From assembly GCF_041080655.1 (NCBI RefSeq), contig NZ_CP163525.1, positions 2,542,001-2,606,000 of the forward strand: a stretch of DNA of 64,000 bases, read 5' to 3'. The translations under genes were made by a program, and so were the position numbers. The notes beneath the pieces were generated by a model. That model was not told where the DNA came from. It did no database searches and saw only the letters and a list, made by a program, of their open reading frames with translations. Numbering within the stretch: position 1 is the stretch's first letter; each line of letters opens with the position of its first letter. Positions 9,315-17,513 of the stretch are shown here, piece after piece. This DNA is from Streptomyces sp. CG4. Its GTDB lineage: Bacteria > Actinomycetota > Actinomycetes > Streptomycetales > Streptomycetaceae.

Positions 9315-9941
9315 ATGGACTCGCGCGCGACGATGCCGCCGGTCAGCCGCCGAGAACGCAACAAACAGCGGGTGCGGGAACGCCTCTACTCGGCTGCGGT
9401 TGAGCTCTTCGTGGAGAAGGGGTACGAGCACACCTCCATCAACGAGATCGCGGAGCGGGCCGATGTGGCGAGGGGAACGTTCTTCAACTACTACCAGCGC
9501 AAGGAAGACATCATCACCGCCTGGGGGGAGAGGAGGCGAGTCGCGCTGGTGAAGGGGCTCGACGAGTACGGCGCGTTCACCCCCGGCTCGGTCGCACAGC
9601 TTCAGCAGTGCATGGCGATCCTCGTCCGCATCAACCAGGAGGAGCCGCATCTCACTGCGGCCATGCTCACCGCCTGGGTGAAGGCGGGCCGGCCGATATT
9701 GGAGGAGCCGTATGTCGCGGAGGTGTTCGCCAAGATCGTCGAGAGCGGGACGAGCCGCAGGGAACTGAGTCCCGGCATGTCACCGATCGGCGTCGGCAAC
9801 GTGCTGCGCGACGTGTACCTCGGAGCCCTCTACCGGTGGGCCCACCAGCCGTCGGACGCGAGCGGATCGTCACTTGCCGACGAGCTCCAGCAGATCCTGC
9901 GGCTCCTCCTGGAGGGCATGGCTCCCCCCGCGGCCCCCTGA
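9315..9941 (+). CDS. TetR-family transcriptional regulator
   Basis: This 208-residue regulator has the TetR N-terminal HTH (TSINEIAERADVARGTFFNYY, residues about 40-60) and an all-alpha ligand-binding C-terminal domain. A perfect AGGAGG five bases before the ATG supports this start over upstream ones. It follows the polyketide synthase on the same strand after 210 bases. That gap contains a spaced repeat GTGCAA (9140-9145) / TTGCAC (9167-9172) that could be its own operator, though the spacing is long. A strong convergent terminator follows the gene. It probably controls part of the surrounding cluster in response to a small molecule, which is inferred from position. Confidence 0.88.
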   Translation: MDSRATMPPVSRRERNKQRVRERLYSAAVELFVEKGYEHTSINEIAERADVARGTFFNYYQRKEDIITAWGERRRVALVKGLDEYGAFTPGSVAQLQQCMAILVRINQEEPHLTAAMLTAWVKAGRPILEEPYVAEVFAKIVESGTSRRELSPGMSPIGVGNVLRDVYLGALYRWAHQPSDASGSSLADELQQILRLLLEGMAPPAAP

Positions 9942-9956
9942 CCGCTCCCACGCGCG

Positions 9957-9992
9957 GGTCCGGGGACGGCACCGACGCCGTCCCCGGACCCG
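9957..9992. terminator. Bidirectional hairpin terminator
   Basis: Arms 9957-9971 and 9978-9992 form a perfect 15-base-pair stem with a six-base loop. It separates the TetR gene from the convergent hmaS/oxidase transcription unit. Confidence 0.75.
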
Positions 9993-10011
9993 GATCGGGA
10001 ACCGGTCCGTC

Positions 10012-10671
10012 TCACCCCTCGGGGGCCGCCCAGCGGAGCCCGTCGGCCGTGGGGACGAGGCCGCCGGGGAACATCGGGGTGCTGTCACCGAGTGCGTCGC
10101 CGAACGCGGCCTGCGCCTGCGTGCGGGCGCCTTCGCGCATGACCTCGGAGACGATCGACGACTGGAACATCGGCGTCGCGTCGTCCGTGGCTCCGACCGC
10201 GGCCGCGGACCGCGCCAGCTCCTCCGACGTGGCCGCCAGCTTCCCGCGCAACGACGCGGGGCCGAGGACGCCGCCGTCACCGGAAGCGACACCGCCGACC
10301 AGCCCGACGAACGACTCCAGTTCGGAATCGGGGCACCTGGTCACCTCGCGCGCCGTCGCCGGTTCGCCCTCCGGGTGTACCAGCGAGTGGTACGCCATGG
10401 GGGCCACCGCCACCGGCATGCGGGCTTCGACGCCGAGCAGGCGGGTGGCGGTGCGCGGACGGGACACGTCGGTGAGGATGCGCGAAATCACTCGCAGCCC
10501 GTCCAGGGCGGCCCGGTTGTGGGCGAGTGTCGACTCCTGCCCGCTGCCTCCGGCGATGAAGTCCCATACATCCGCTGGAAGTTGGGCCGCGGCCAGGTGG
10601 GCCAGGTCGTCCAGGCAGGCCAGCGGCGCGTCGTCGCCCGCCCGGCGGGCAAGCCGAGGCGGCGCGCTCAC
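10012..10671 (-). pseudogene. Chimeric remnant of 4-hydroxymandelate oxidase
   Basis: The GTG start overlaps the hmaS stop (GTGA), as expected for translational coupling. Residues 1 to about 110 match the N-terminal quarter of FMN-dependent alpha-hydroxyacid oxidases such as HmO: a leading helix, DFIAGGSGQESTLAHNRAAL, and MPVAVAPMAYHSLVHPEGE. The family normally continues to about 360 residues, but here it stops matching near position 10341. The remaining 109 residues are unrelated, with no FMN-binding Lys or catalytic His-Gly-Gly motif. The frame stays open and ends 20 bases before the terminator. It is unlikely to work as an oxidase. A deletion that fused the gene to foreign sequence is the simplest reading; a new function cannot be excluded. 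Confidence 0.6.
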
Positions 10672-11738
10672 TGCCACGTCTCCGCGGCGGACAGCAGGCG
10701 TTCGGACTCGACCGCCGAGTAGAGCGCCTTGATGTTGTTGCTGCCGAACGTCTCGGCACCGCATCGCTGCAGAACCTCGAAGAAGAAGGTCCTGCGGGGA
10801 TGAACGGACCTGGTGAACACCTGGAACAGCCGGCCGTTGTGGTCCTCGTCCGCCAGAATGCCGAACTTGCGCAGGCTGTGGGCCGGGTACTCGCTCACGG
10901 TGACGCGGTCGGGCAGGGAATCGTAGTAGCTGTCCGGAACATCGAGGGTCTGCACTCCCTCGCCGCTCAGACGGTCCAGCGTCGCGACGATGTTCCTCGT
11001 GTTCAACGCCACATGCTGGATCCCCGCTCCGCGGTGTGCGGTCAGGAACGCGTCGATCTGTCCGGAACGGGCCTGGGGGTCGGGTTCGATGATGGTGAAG
11101 GTGATGTCTCCGCCGGCGCTCTGCACGACTTCGGAGTTCATGCCCTGGTCTCCGACGGAGATGTACTCCCGGAACACGGAACGGAACCCGAAGGCACGCT
11201 GCCAGAAGTCCACAAGGCCACCGAGTTCACCTGCCTCGGCACAGACCGCGAAATGATCGAGCTCCTGGAGTCCGGCGCCACGCACCTCGTATTCCGGGCG
11301 GACGGCCGAGAAATCCGGGGGAAGGGACTTGTCGCGGCTCAGCAACGTATGGGTGACGTCGCCGAAAACCGCGGTCGCCGCGTCGCCGCGACCGGAATCA
11401 CCCGGCCGGCGCACGGCACGGGCACCGGCTCGCACCGCGGCGGTGAACGCCGACCGGACATCCCCTACCCGAAAAGCGATGTCCGCGACACCGTCACCGT
11501 GCCGCTCCACATACGCCTCGGCCACTTCGCCCTGGGTGGCGATGAGAGTGATGTTTCCCTGCCGAAGAGCCAGTGAGTAGCGGTCCGTGCCGGAACCAGC
11601 GGTACCGGCCGTCGCGACAATCCCGAATCCGTACTTCCGCCGTAACTCGGCAGCGGTGACGGCGGCATCCTGCACATAGAACTCCACATGGGCAAGAGTC
11701 GGGTTGTCGTCCATGGCGTTCGAGCTGATGTCTGGCAT
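10668..11738 (-). CDS. hmaS: 4-hydroxymandelate synthase
   Basis: This is a 356-residue two-domain VOC-fold dioxygenase. The three iron ligands are visible in LDHFAV (His), IQHVAL (His) and FFFEVLQR (Glu). The C-terminal FGSNNIKALYSAVE, and NSEVVQSA in the middle, fit the glycopeptide/CDA hydroxymandelate synthases better than primary 4-hydroxyphenylpyruvate dioxygenase. The enzyme converts 4-hydroxyphenylpyruvate to 4-hydroxymandelate, the first step of 4-hydroxyphenylglycine formation. The ATG at 11738 has GGTGG upstream; an ATG at 11714 lacks one. A TTA codon lies at 11643-11645, suggesting bldA control. It is followed by the oxidase remnant and preceded by two operator-like repeats. Confusion with HPPD remains possible. 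Confidence 0.82.
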   Translation of the reverse strand: MPDISSNAMDDNPTLAHVEFYVQDAAVTAAELRRKYGFGIVATAGTAGSGTDRYSLALRQGNITLIATQGEVAEAYVERHGDGVADIAFRVGDVRSAFTAAVRAGARAVRRPGDSGRGDAATAVFGDVTHTLLSRDKSLPPDFSAVRPEYEVRGAGLQELDHFAVCAEAGELGGLVDFWQRAFGFRSVFREYISVGDQGMNSEVVQSAGGDITFTIIEPDPQARSGQIDAFLTAHRGAGIQHVALNTRNIVATLDRLSGEGVQTLDVPDSYYDSLPDRVTVSEYPAHSLRKFGILADEDHNGRLFQVFTRSVHPRRTFFFEVLQRCGAETFGSNNIKALYSAVESERLLSAAETWQ

Positions 11739-11874
11739 GACTGGACCACCGTTCGGCCGAGTGGTGCGACTGCGGCGATATCGGCGAAGCCTTCTTCGCA
11801 TGCCTGGAATGCGGCGGCTTCACCCTCGCCGTCAGCTTGACCAGCTCGGACGCCGTTTGCCACGGCCCGTGCCA

Positions 11875-11903
11875 TGCAGCAACATGCCGGGCACGTTGCT
11901 GCA
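11875..11903. promoter_or_regulatory. Operator-like inverted repeat, copy 2 of 3
   Basis: This is the most perfect copy: TGCAGCAAC (11875-11883) and GTTGCTGCA (11895-11903) are nine-base arms. It lies between the divergent hmaS and alcohol dehydrogenase genes, exactly 60 bases from copy 3. The 330-base gap 11739-12068 carries both sites and no gene. Confidence 0.75.
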
Positions 11904-11934
11904 GCGTCTTTCTTCCCGCTCCGGATCCGGGGTG

Positions 11935-11963
11935 CGCAGCAAGCTGCAGCACAGCTTTCTGCA
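11935..11963. promoter_or_regulatory. Operator-like inverted repeat, copy 3 of 3
   Basis: GCAGCAA (11936-11942) pairs with TTTCTGC (11956-11962) with one mismatch in the right arm, keeping the same 13-base spacer as the other copies. It lies about 105 bases before the dehydrogenase start. Confidence 0.6.
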
Positions 11964-12068
11964 CGCGGAGGCGGTGGCACATCGCTCACCTGAACGCAAC
12001 GCTGTTCGGCATGTTTGTCGTGCGCGTCATCTTGTCAACCGGTCGATGAGCCAAGGAGCAGAGCAGCC

Positions 12069-13127
12069 ATGCCGAGCACTCTCGCATTGTCGCTACCCGC
12101 CCCCGGGTCCGCGTTCTCACTGACCACCATCGCGCGACGCCCGCTGCGCGACAACGACGTCCGGATCGACATCGGTTTCTGCGGCATCTGCCATACCGAC
12201 CTGCACTTCGGCCACGATTCCTGGGGAGGGACGCGCTACCCCCTCGTGCCCGGACACGAGATTACCGGTGTGGTCTCAGAAGTCGGCGGGGCCGTAACCG
12301 AGTTCGCGATCGGGGACCGAGTCGGTGTGGGATGCATGGTCAACTCCTGCGGCACGTGCGCCCCCTGCGCATCGGGCGAGGAACAGTACTGCACCGAGGG
12401 GTTCGTCAAGACGTACTCGTCCCAGGACCATGACGGGACCGTGACCCAGGGCGGTTACAGCCAATCCATTGTCGTCGCGGAATCTTTCGTACTGCGTATT
12501 CCCCCCGCACTCGAACTCGACCGTGCGGCACCACTGCTGTGTGCGGGGGTGACCGTCTACTCCCCCCTCCGCCGCTGGCAAGCAGGGCCGGGTACGAGGG
12601 TCGGTGTGCTCGGAATGGGCGGGCTGGGGCATCTCGGCGTGAAAATCGCCGCGGCCATGGGCGCGGACGTCACATTGCTGGGACGTTCGCCGGACAAGAA
12701 GGACGATGCGCTGAGTTTCGGTGCCGCACGTTTCGTGGACACCCGCGCACATACGCAACTCGCCGAACTGGAAAACTACTTCGACCTGATCCTCAACACA
12801 GTGCCGACCTTTCTGGAGTTCGACACCTATCTCGGCCTGCTCGGCCTCGGTGGCACTCTGGTCAACGTCGGCGCGCCCGACGACCCGGTCGCCTCGTACA
12901 ACGTCTTCTCCCTGCTGGGCGCTCGCCGCACCATCACGGGATCCTCCATCGGAAGCATCCGAGAAACCCGGGAGATGCTCGACTTCTGCGCACGGCACCG
13001 CATCACCGCGGAGATCGAGAAGATCCCCGCGGACCGGGTCCCCGAGGCCTGGAAGAACCTGGCCGACGTCCGCTATCGCTATGTCATCGACATCGCCACG
13101 CTCGGCTCGATCCCGCCGATTCCGTGA
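12069..13127 (+). CDS. Zinc-dependent alcohol dehydrogenase
   Basis: This 352-residue medium-chain dehydrogenase belongs to the cinnamyl-alcohol/AdhC-like subgroup. Catalytic zinc ligands are in CGICHTDLH and PGHEITG; the structural zinc cysteines lie in the run SCGTCAPCASGEEQYC. The nucleotide fold is GVLGMGGLGHLGVKIA (about residues 178-193). It should interconvert an aromatic or aliphatic alcohol and aldehyde with NAD(P)H. The ATG at 12069 has AAGGAG ten bases upstream. It is divergent from hmaS and shares the two operator copies with it, so a role in the same pathway, perhaps on a mandelate-derived or polyketide aldehyde, is plausible but unproven. Confidence 0.87.
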   Translation: MPSTLALSLPAPGSAFSLTTIARRPLRDNDVRIDIGFCGICHTDLHFGHDSWGGTRYPLVPGHEITGVVSEVGGAVTEFAIGDRVGVGCMVNSCGTCAPCASGEEQYCTEGFVKTYSSQDHDGTVTQGGYSQSIVVAESFVLRIPPALELDRAAPLLCAGVTVYSPLRRWQAGPGTRVGVLGMGGLGHLGVKIAAAMGADVTLLGRSPDKKDDALSFGAARFVDTRAHTQLAELENYFDLILNTVPTFLEFDTYLGLLGLGGTLVNVGAPDDPVASYNVFSLLGARRTITGSSIGSIRETREMLDFCARHRITAEIEKIPADRVPEAWKNLADVRYRYVIDIATLGSIPPIP

Positions 13128-13193
13128 ACGTACGGGCGGCGCAAGAGCACCGCCCCCTACCGTGCCGTGCTCAACAACACGATCCTGACCACT

Positions 13194-14228
13194 TCAAGCC
13201 ACGCTGTGGTCGGTCGCCACGGGTTCGGGGCCGGACCCGAGCATGTGCTCACGGACCATCCATCCCGCCTGGAAACGGCTTTGCGCGCCCAGGTCGCCGA
13301 ACACCTCGGCGATGTACTTGCGGCAGGTGCGCACGCCGATGCCCAGGCGCCTGGCCACCACTTCGTCCTTGTAACCGGCGGCGAGCAGCCGGATGATCGC
13401 GGTCTTCGTCTCCTGGGTCAACGACTGCGGGATTCTGTTGGTGCCGCCCGTCGGCTCGAAAGCGACACTGGTCGCCCAGGCGCTCACGGCCATGTGAACG
13501 ATGAACTCCACCAGGGCCGCATGCCGCACCATGTGAGCCTTGTCGCTGTTGTCGCCGTCCAGCAGGAACGCCACCGAACGGTCGAAGACGATCAGCGCGG
13601 GCAGGGACGCGGCGGTGGTCCGGACCTCGCCGCCCGCCGCCGAGATGCGTTCCACGCGGTCGCGGACCTCCGCGTTGTAGCGGGACAGATGCGGGAGGAG
13701 CACTCTTACGCCGGCGGTCGAGGCGATCAGGCCGGACTCCTGGCAGATCACGTTCTGGGCGAGTGCGGGGGCGCCTCGCCCCAGCGGCTGGACGGCGAGC
13801 ACCTCTTTGGCGCACCGCGCCGCACTCACCTCCAGCGCGTCCTGGATGTCGGTCGCCCCCTCGATGGTGACCACCGGGCTGAACCTCCCGTCCTGCGCGC
13901 CGTCGGCACCCAGGCCGGAGAGTGTGTCGAGCTGTTCACGGATCCCGTCCAGCTGCGCCTGCCAGGCGTCGATGACGACCGAAAGGGGCTTGGTGTACTG
14001 GAGCTTGACCGTCTCCGGGTTGACCGCGGTCCAGTCGCCACGGCCCTCCGCCTCGGAACACGCCAGCCGCATCCCGCGCAGTCTGGAGAGGACACGCTCC
14101 GTCCGGCCCGTACCCCACCCCAGGCTCCTCGCCAGTCTGTCGAGGGTGGCCCCGCCGGTGGTGACCAGGAACTGATAGGCCGTCAGCTCCTCGTCCCCCA
14201 TGAGCGGAACGATCTGGGCGATGTCCAC
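13194..14228 (-). CDS. TrmB/LuxR-type regulator
   Basis: The protein has 344 residues in three parts: an N-terminal winged-helix region similar to TrmB (ELTAYQFLVTTGGATLDRLA, residues about 12-31), a central PLD-like sensor region, and a C-terminal LuxR-type HTH (LAAGYKDEVVARRLGIGVRT, about 281-300). Genes of this type are common pathway-specific regulators in Streptomyces clusters. The GTG at 14228 was chosen because GGGGGAG lies just upstream; longer starts are in frame but lack a site. It converges on the alcohol dehydrogenase. It is the best local candidate, with the TetR protein, to bind the three inverted repeats; this is inference. Confidence 0.8.
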   Translation of the reverse strand: MDIAQIVPLMGDEELTAYQFLVTTGGATLDRLARSLGWGTGRTERVLSRLRGMRLACSEAEGRGDWTAVNPETVKLQYTKPLSVVIDAWQAQLDGIREQLDTLSGLGADGAQDGRFSPVVTIEGATDIQDALEVSAARCAKEVLAVQPLGRGAPALAQNVICQESGLIASTAGVRVLLPHLSRYNAEVRDRVERISAAGGEVRTTAASLPALIVFDRSVAFLLDGDNSDKAHMVRHAALVEFIVHMAVSAWATSVAFEPTGGTNRIPQSLTQETKTAIIRLLAAGYKDEVVARRLGIGVRTCRKYIAEVFGDLGAQSRFQAGWMVREHMLGSGPEPVATDHSVA

Positions 14229-14420
14229 AGTGCTCCCCCTTACCCACTCCGGCATACCGGGAGCCAAGAATAAACATGGAGCCATAGATAGACGCAAGTT
14301 CAATTTTTGGCCTGGAGCACTAGCGCACAAAAGCGTCATGCCGGATGTAATGCACCTCGATCCGCAGGGATGGAGAGTGAACTACGGAACAAATATGAAT
14401 TAGGTCCCATCTTTGGACTG

Positions 14421-15564
14421 TCAGGGCTGAGGCATGCCCAGACCGTCGACGGCCGTGATCAGCCGGCGTACGGCTTCGTCGACCGTGGAGCGGGGACAAC
14501 CCAGGTTCACCCGCATGTAGCTGTGGCCCTCGATGCCGAACTTCTGTCCATCCACGCGGGGGAGAGGGAGTCGGCCGGCAGGACCCTGACCTTCGAGGTG
14601 GTGGTGTTGACCGCCTGCGCGAAGTGGGCGTGGTTGCCGCGCAGGTAGCCGAGCAACTCCTCCAGCCACGGCTCACCGTGCGCGTAGGCGGCTTCGGCGG
14701 CGACCATGCCCAGCACGTTGACCAGCGGGAACAGGTTGCGCTCGTACTGGCGGGCCAGCTCCTCGCGCAGCCCGCGGTCGGGCACGAAGACGTTCGCGCT
14801 CTGGAGCCCCGGGAGGTTGAAGGTCTTGCTGGGTGCCGTACACGTGATGCTGTTCCGCGCGAACTCCGGTCCCAGCGAGGCGAACGGGACGTGCTTCTTG
14901 TCCGGGTTGATGACGAGGTCCTGGTGGATCTCGTCGGAGACGACCAGGACGCCGTGCCGGGCACATATCTCGCCCATGGCCCTCAGCTCGTCCTCGGTCC
15001 AGACGTTCCCGGTGGGATTGTGGGGGTGGCTGAGGATGAACAGCTTGGTGTCGGGGCGTATGGCGGCGTCGAACGCGCGGGCGTCGAAGCGGTAGCCGTC
15101 GCCCGTCCGCTCCAGCGGCGCGTACGCGAGGTGGCGGCCATTGAGCAGGACGTCGTCGTGGAAGTGGGCGTAGACCGGCGGCTGGATCAGGACCGAGTCG
15201 CCCGGCGCGGAGAATGCCTGCACGGCGGTCTTGAGCGTGGTGATGACGCCCGCGGTCTGCAGCACCCACTCGCGCGGTACCTCCCAGCCGAACCGCCGGG
15301 CCTGCCGGCCGGTCATGGTGTCGAGGTAGCTGTCGGTCGCGCGCCGGGATACCGGAAGACGCCGTGGTCCACGGCCTGGTGAAGCGCGTCGATCACGACC
15401 TGGGGAGCTCTGAAGTCGGTGTCAGCGACCCACATCGGCAGCGGGTCGGCCGCGGCCTCGTCGGACGCCAGGAACTGCTGGACACAGGCCCACTTCATGG
15501 AGTTGCTGTGCCTGCAGTCGACGACGGTGTCGAAAGCCGATCCGGTCGTTTCCGCATCGACGGT
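14421..15564 (-). pseudogene. Broken PatB/MalY-type aminotransferase
   Basis: Three reading frames must be joined to rebuild a class I/II PLP enzyme of the PatB/MalY type. Its N-terminus (FDTVVDCRHSNSMKW, then MWVADTDFRAPQVVIDALH) stops in one frame near 15337-15345. The core, with HPHNPTGNVWTEDEL, the VVSDEIHQDL aspartate and the PLP lysine in APSKTFNLPGLQSANV, continues in a second frame. The C-terminus (KFGIEGHSYMRVNLGCPRSTVDEAVRRL) is in a third, joined near 14555. The stretch between WMD and KFGIEG is about 30 residues shorter than the family needs, so a deletion accompanies the second frameshift. Sequencing error could explain one break but hardly both. If once intact it may have supplied an aminotransferase step beside hmaS. 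Confidence 0.75.
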
Positions 15565-15898
15565 CCATCGCGCCGGACCACGGTTGCCCCGTCCACCCCG
15601 TCCCTTGCCGGGTCGGCCACCGCGTGGCGTGACGGCGCCGGCCTCCACCCCGTGAAAGGGGCCGGCACCCCCACAGGGCAGCAACCCGATGCACCAGAGC
15701 CGGTCAACACCCGGCTCGTTCGCTGGCGGCCGCAGACGCTGGACGATGAAACGCTTCCCTCTGTCCACACCCTGCCGAACGAGGCGGGGCCCATGACCTG
15801 GGTGCCCTGACACCCCATCAGAACGAGCGTCAAATGAGCGTCAGGATATCGCCCGTAACGCCCACAACATGCATAATGCGCACCGACAAAACCGCAGG
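15565..15898. other. Gene-free gap
   Basis: No convincing gene is seen between the aminotransferase remnant and the RNA methyltransferase. The reading frames here have poor codon patterns. An imperfect hairpin near 15637-15666 (GCCGG and CCCC pairing with GGGG and CCGGC) could be a terminator relic. This gap marks the border between the accessory cluster and the conserved core. Confidence 0.5.
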
Positions 15899-17227
15899 TC
15901 AGGAGCCCTTAGCCACCGGTTCAAGGATCGCCACGCACTCCACGTGATGCGTCATCGGAAACAGATCGAACGCCCGAAGCATGCGCACCCGATAGCCGCC
16001 CTCCCTGAAGTACCCCAGGTCCCGGGCCAGCGCAGCGGGGTCGCAGGCGACGTACGCGATGCGGCGGGCGCCGAGGGAGGCGAGGTGGGCGACCGTCGAC
16101 CGGCCCGCACCCGCGCGGGGCGGGTCGAGGACGATCAGGTCGACCTCGGTGATGCCCGTGCGCGGCAGGACCGACTCGACCTTGCCCTGTTCGATGCGGA
16201 CCCGGGGGAAGTCGGCGAGGTTGTGCCGGGCGTCCTCGACCGCTCGCTTGCCGGACTCGATGCCGAGGACCGCGCCCTTCTCGCCGAGGCGGTCGGCCAG
16301 CGCGCCGGCGAAGAGGCCGACGCCGCAGTAGAGGTCCAGGGCCATCTCGCCCTTGCGGGGCAGCAGACCCTGCATGACCGCCGTCACCAGCGTGTCCGCC
16401 GCCTTCGGGTGGACCTGCCAGAAGCCGCCGTTCCCGACGCGGTGGGTACGGCCGTCCGCACGTTCGCGGACGAACGGGCGGCCGTGGACGCGGTGGATGC
16501 CGCCGGACTTCTCGTCGACGCGGAGGACGGAGACGGGCTTGTCCAGCTCCACCAGCGGCAGGCGGGCGCCGGGGCGCGGGGTCAGGATGACCTGGCGGTC
16601 CTGCGAGCCCGTCGCCGCGATCGCCTCGACCGACTCCATGCCGGTCCAGTCCCGCCGCTCGATGCCCAGCTCGCTGACGCCCTCCGCGGCGATCATGCAG
16701 TGGTCGATGCGCTCGACGTCGTGCGAGCGGTGGCGGCGCAGGCCCGCGTGGCCCTCGGCGTCCACGGCGTACTGCACGCGCGTGCGCCACTGCGGCACCT
16801 GGCCCGCGGGCAGCTTGTCGCCCTCGGCCGGCATCACCGTGCCGTCCCAGCCGGCCTCCTCGGGCGTGAGGCCCGCGAGCCGTTCGAGCTGCTCGGCGAT
16901 CACCTCGCCCTTCAGCCGGCGCTGGGCGCCCGGCTTGGCGTGCTGCCAGTCGCAGCCGCCGCAGCGGCCGGGGCCGGCGAAGGGGCAGGGGGCCTCGACG
17001 CGGTCCTTGGAGGGGTCCAGGATCTCGACCGCGTCCGCGCGCAGGAAGCGGGCGCCCTCCTCGCCCTCCGTCACCCGGGCCACCACGCGCTCGCCCGGCA
17101 GCGTGTGCCGGACGAAGAGGACCTGGCCCTCGGCCGTACGGGCGATGCAGTGACCGCCGTGGGCGACGGGGCCGATCTCGACCTCGTACTCCTCGCCCAC
17201 CAGCGACTTCGTCGGTTCTGCCTGCAT
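15899..17227 (-). CDS. TRAM-domain 23S rRNA/tRNA uracil-5 methyltransferase
   Basis: This 442-residue class I RNA methyltransferase belongs to the TrmA/RumA/RlmD group. A TRAM domain fills residues about 8-65, an iron-sulfur type cysteine cluster follows (PCPFAGPGRCGGCDWQH, about 77-93), then a SAM-binding motif (LDLYCGVGLFAGALAD, about 290-305). The catalytic cysteine loop VACDPAALARDL is near residue 405, with LDPPRAG before it. It should methylate a uridine in rRNA or tRNA. The ATG at 17227 has GGAG upstream. From memory the M. tuberculosis homologue (Rv2689c) sits next to the same transporter and TrkA genes, which supports orthology. The exact target base is unknown. Confidence 0.87.
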   Translation of the reverse strand: MQAEPTKSLVGEEYEVEIGPVAHGGHCIARTAEGQVLFVRHTLPGERVVARVTEGEEGARFLRADAVEILDPSKDRVEAPCPFAGPGRCGGCDWQHAKPGAQRRLKGEVIAEQLERLAGLTPEEAGWDGTVMPAEGDKLPAGQVPQWRTRVQYAVDAEGHAGLRRHRSHDVERIDHCMIAAEGVSELGIERRDWTGMESVEAIAATGSQDRQVILTPRPGARLPLVELDKPVSVLRVDEKSGGIHRVHGRPFVRERADGRTHRVGNGGFWQVHPKAADTLVTAVMQGLLPRKGEMALDLYCGVGLFAGALADRLGEKGAVLGIESGKRAVEDARHNLADFPRVRIEQGKVESVLPRTGITEVDLIVLDPPRAGAGRSTVAHLASLGARRIAYVACDPAALARDLGYFREGGYRVRMLRAFDLFPMTHHVECVAILEPVAKGS

Positions 17228-17315
17228 GGCGGGGTGACTCCAGATCCAGAAAGGGAAACGGCCGCAAACCGGCGGGCCGGACAACAGCCCACCAGTCTAC
17301 GGCCTCACGGCCCCG

Positions 17316-17513
17316 CCTCAGTCCTTGGCCGCCGACGGCCCGGTCCATCACCACCGACGGACCAGTCCCAGCAGTGGCTCAGTCCATCGCGACCTACGGC
17401 CCAGTTTCACCTGCGGCTCAGCCCCTCACCGCCAGCGGCCCACTCCCACCAGCGGCCCAGCCCATCGCGACCGACGGACCGGTCTCACCAAGGGCTCAGT
17501 CCTTGGCCGCCGA
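17316..17513. repeat. Degenerate 39-base tandem repeat
   Basis: Units of 39 bases start near 17377, 17416 and 17455, each beginning C(T/C)CAG(T/C)CC and carrying ACGGCCCA or a close variant about 20 bases in. A longer, partly deleted unit lies at 17316-17376, and the last partial unit (17494-17513) runs into the stop codon of the transporter gene. The 3' end of that gene (CTCAGTCCTTGGCCGCCGA) is thus repeated at 17316, about 178 bases away. The array fills the gap between the transporter and the RNA methyltransferase. Confidence 0.7.

Noticed and set aside
10668..11738. Primary-metabolism 4-hydroxyphenylpyruvate dioxygenase (HppD) instead of HmaS
   Set aside because: C-terminal FGSNNIKALYSAVE and coupling to an HmO-like gene fit HmaS better; phylogeny would settle it.
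15921..17354. Long open frame opposite to and overlapping the RNA methyltransferase
   Set aside because: Arg/Gly/Pro-rich shadow frame typical of GC-rich DNA, no domain.
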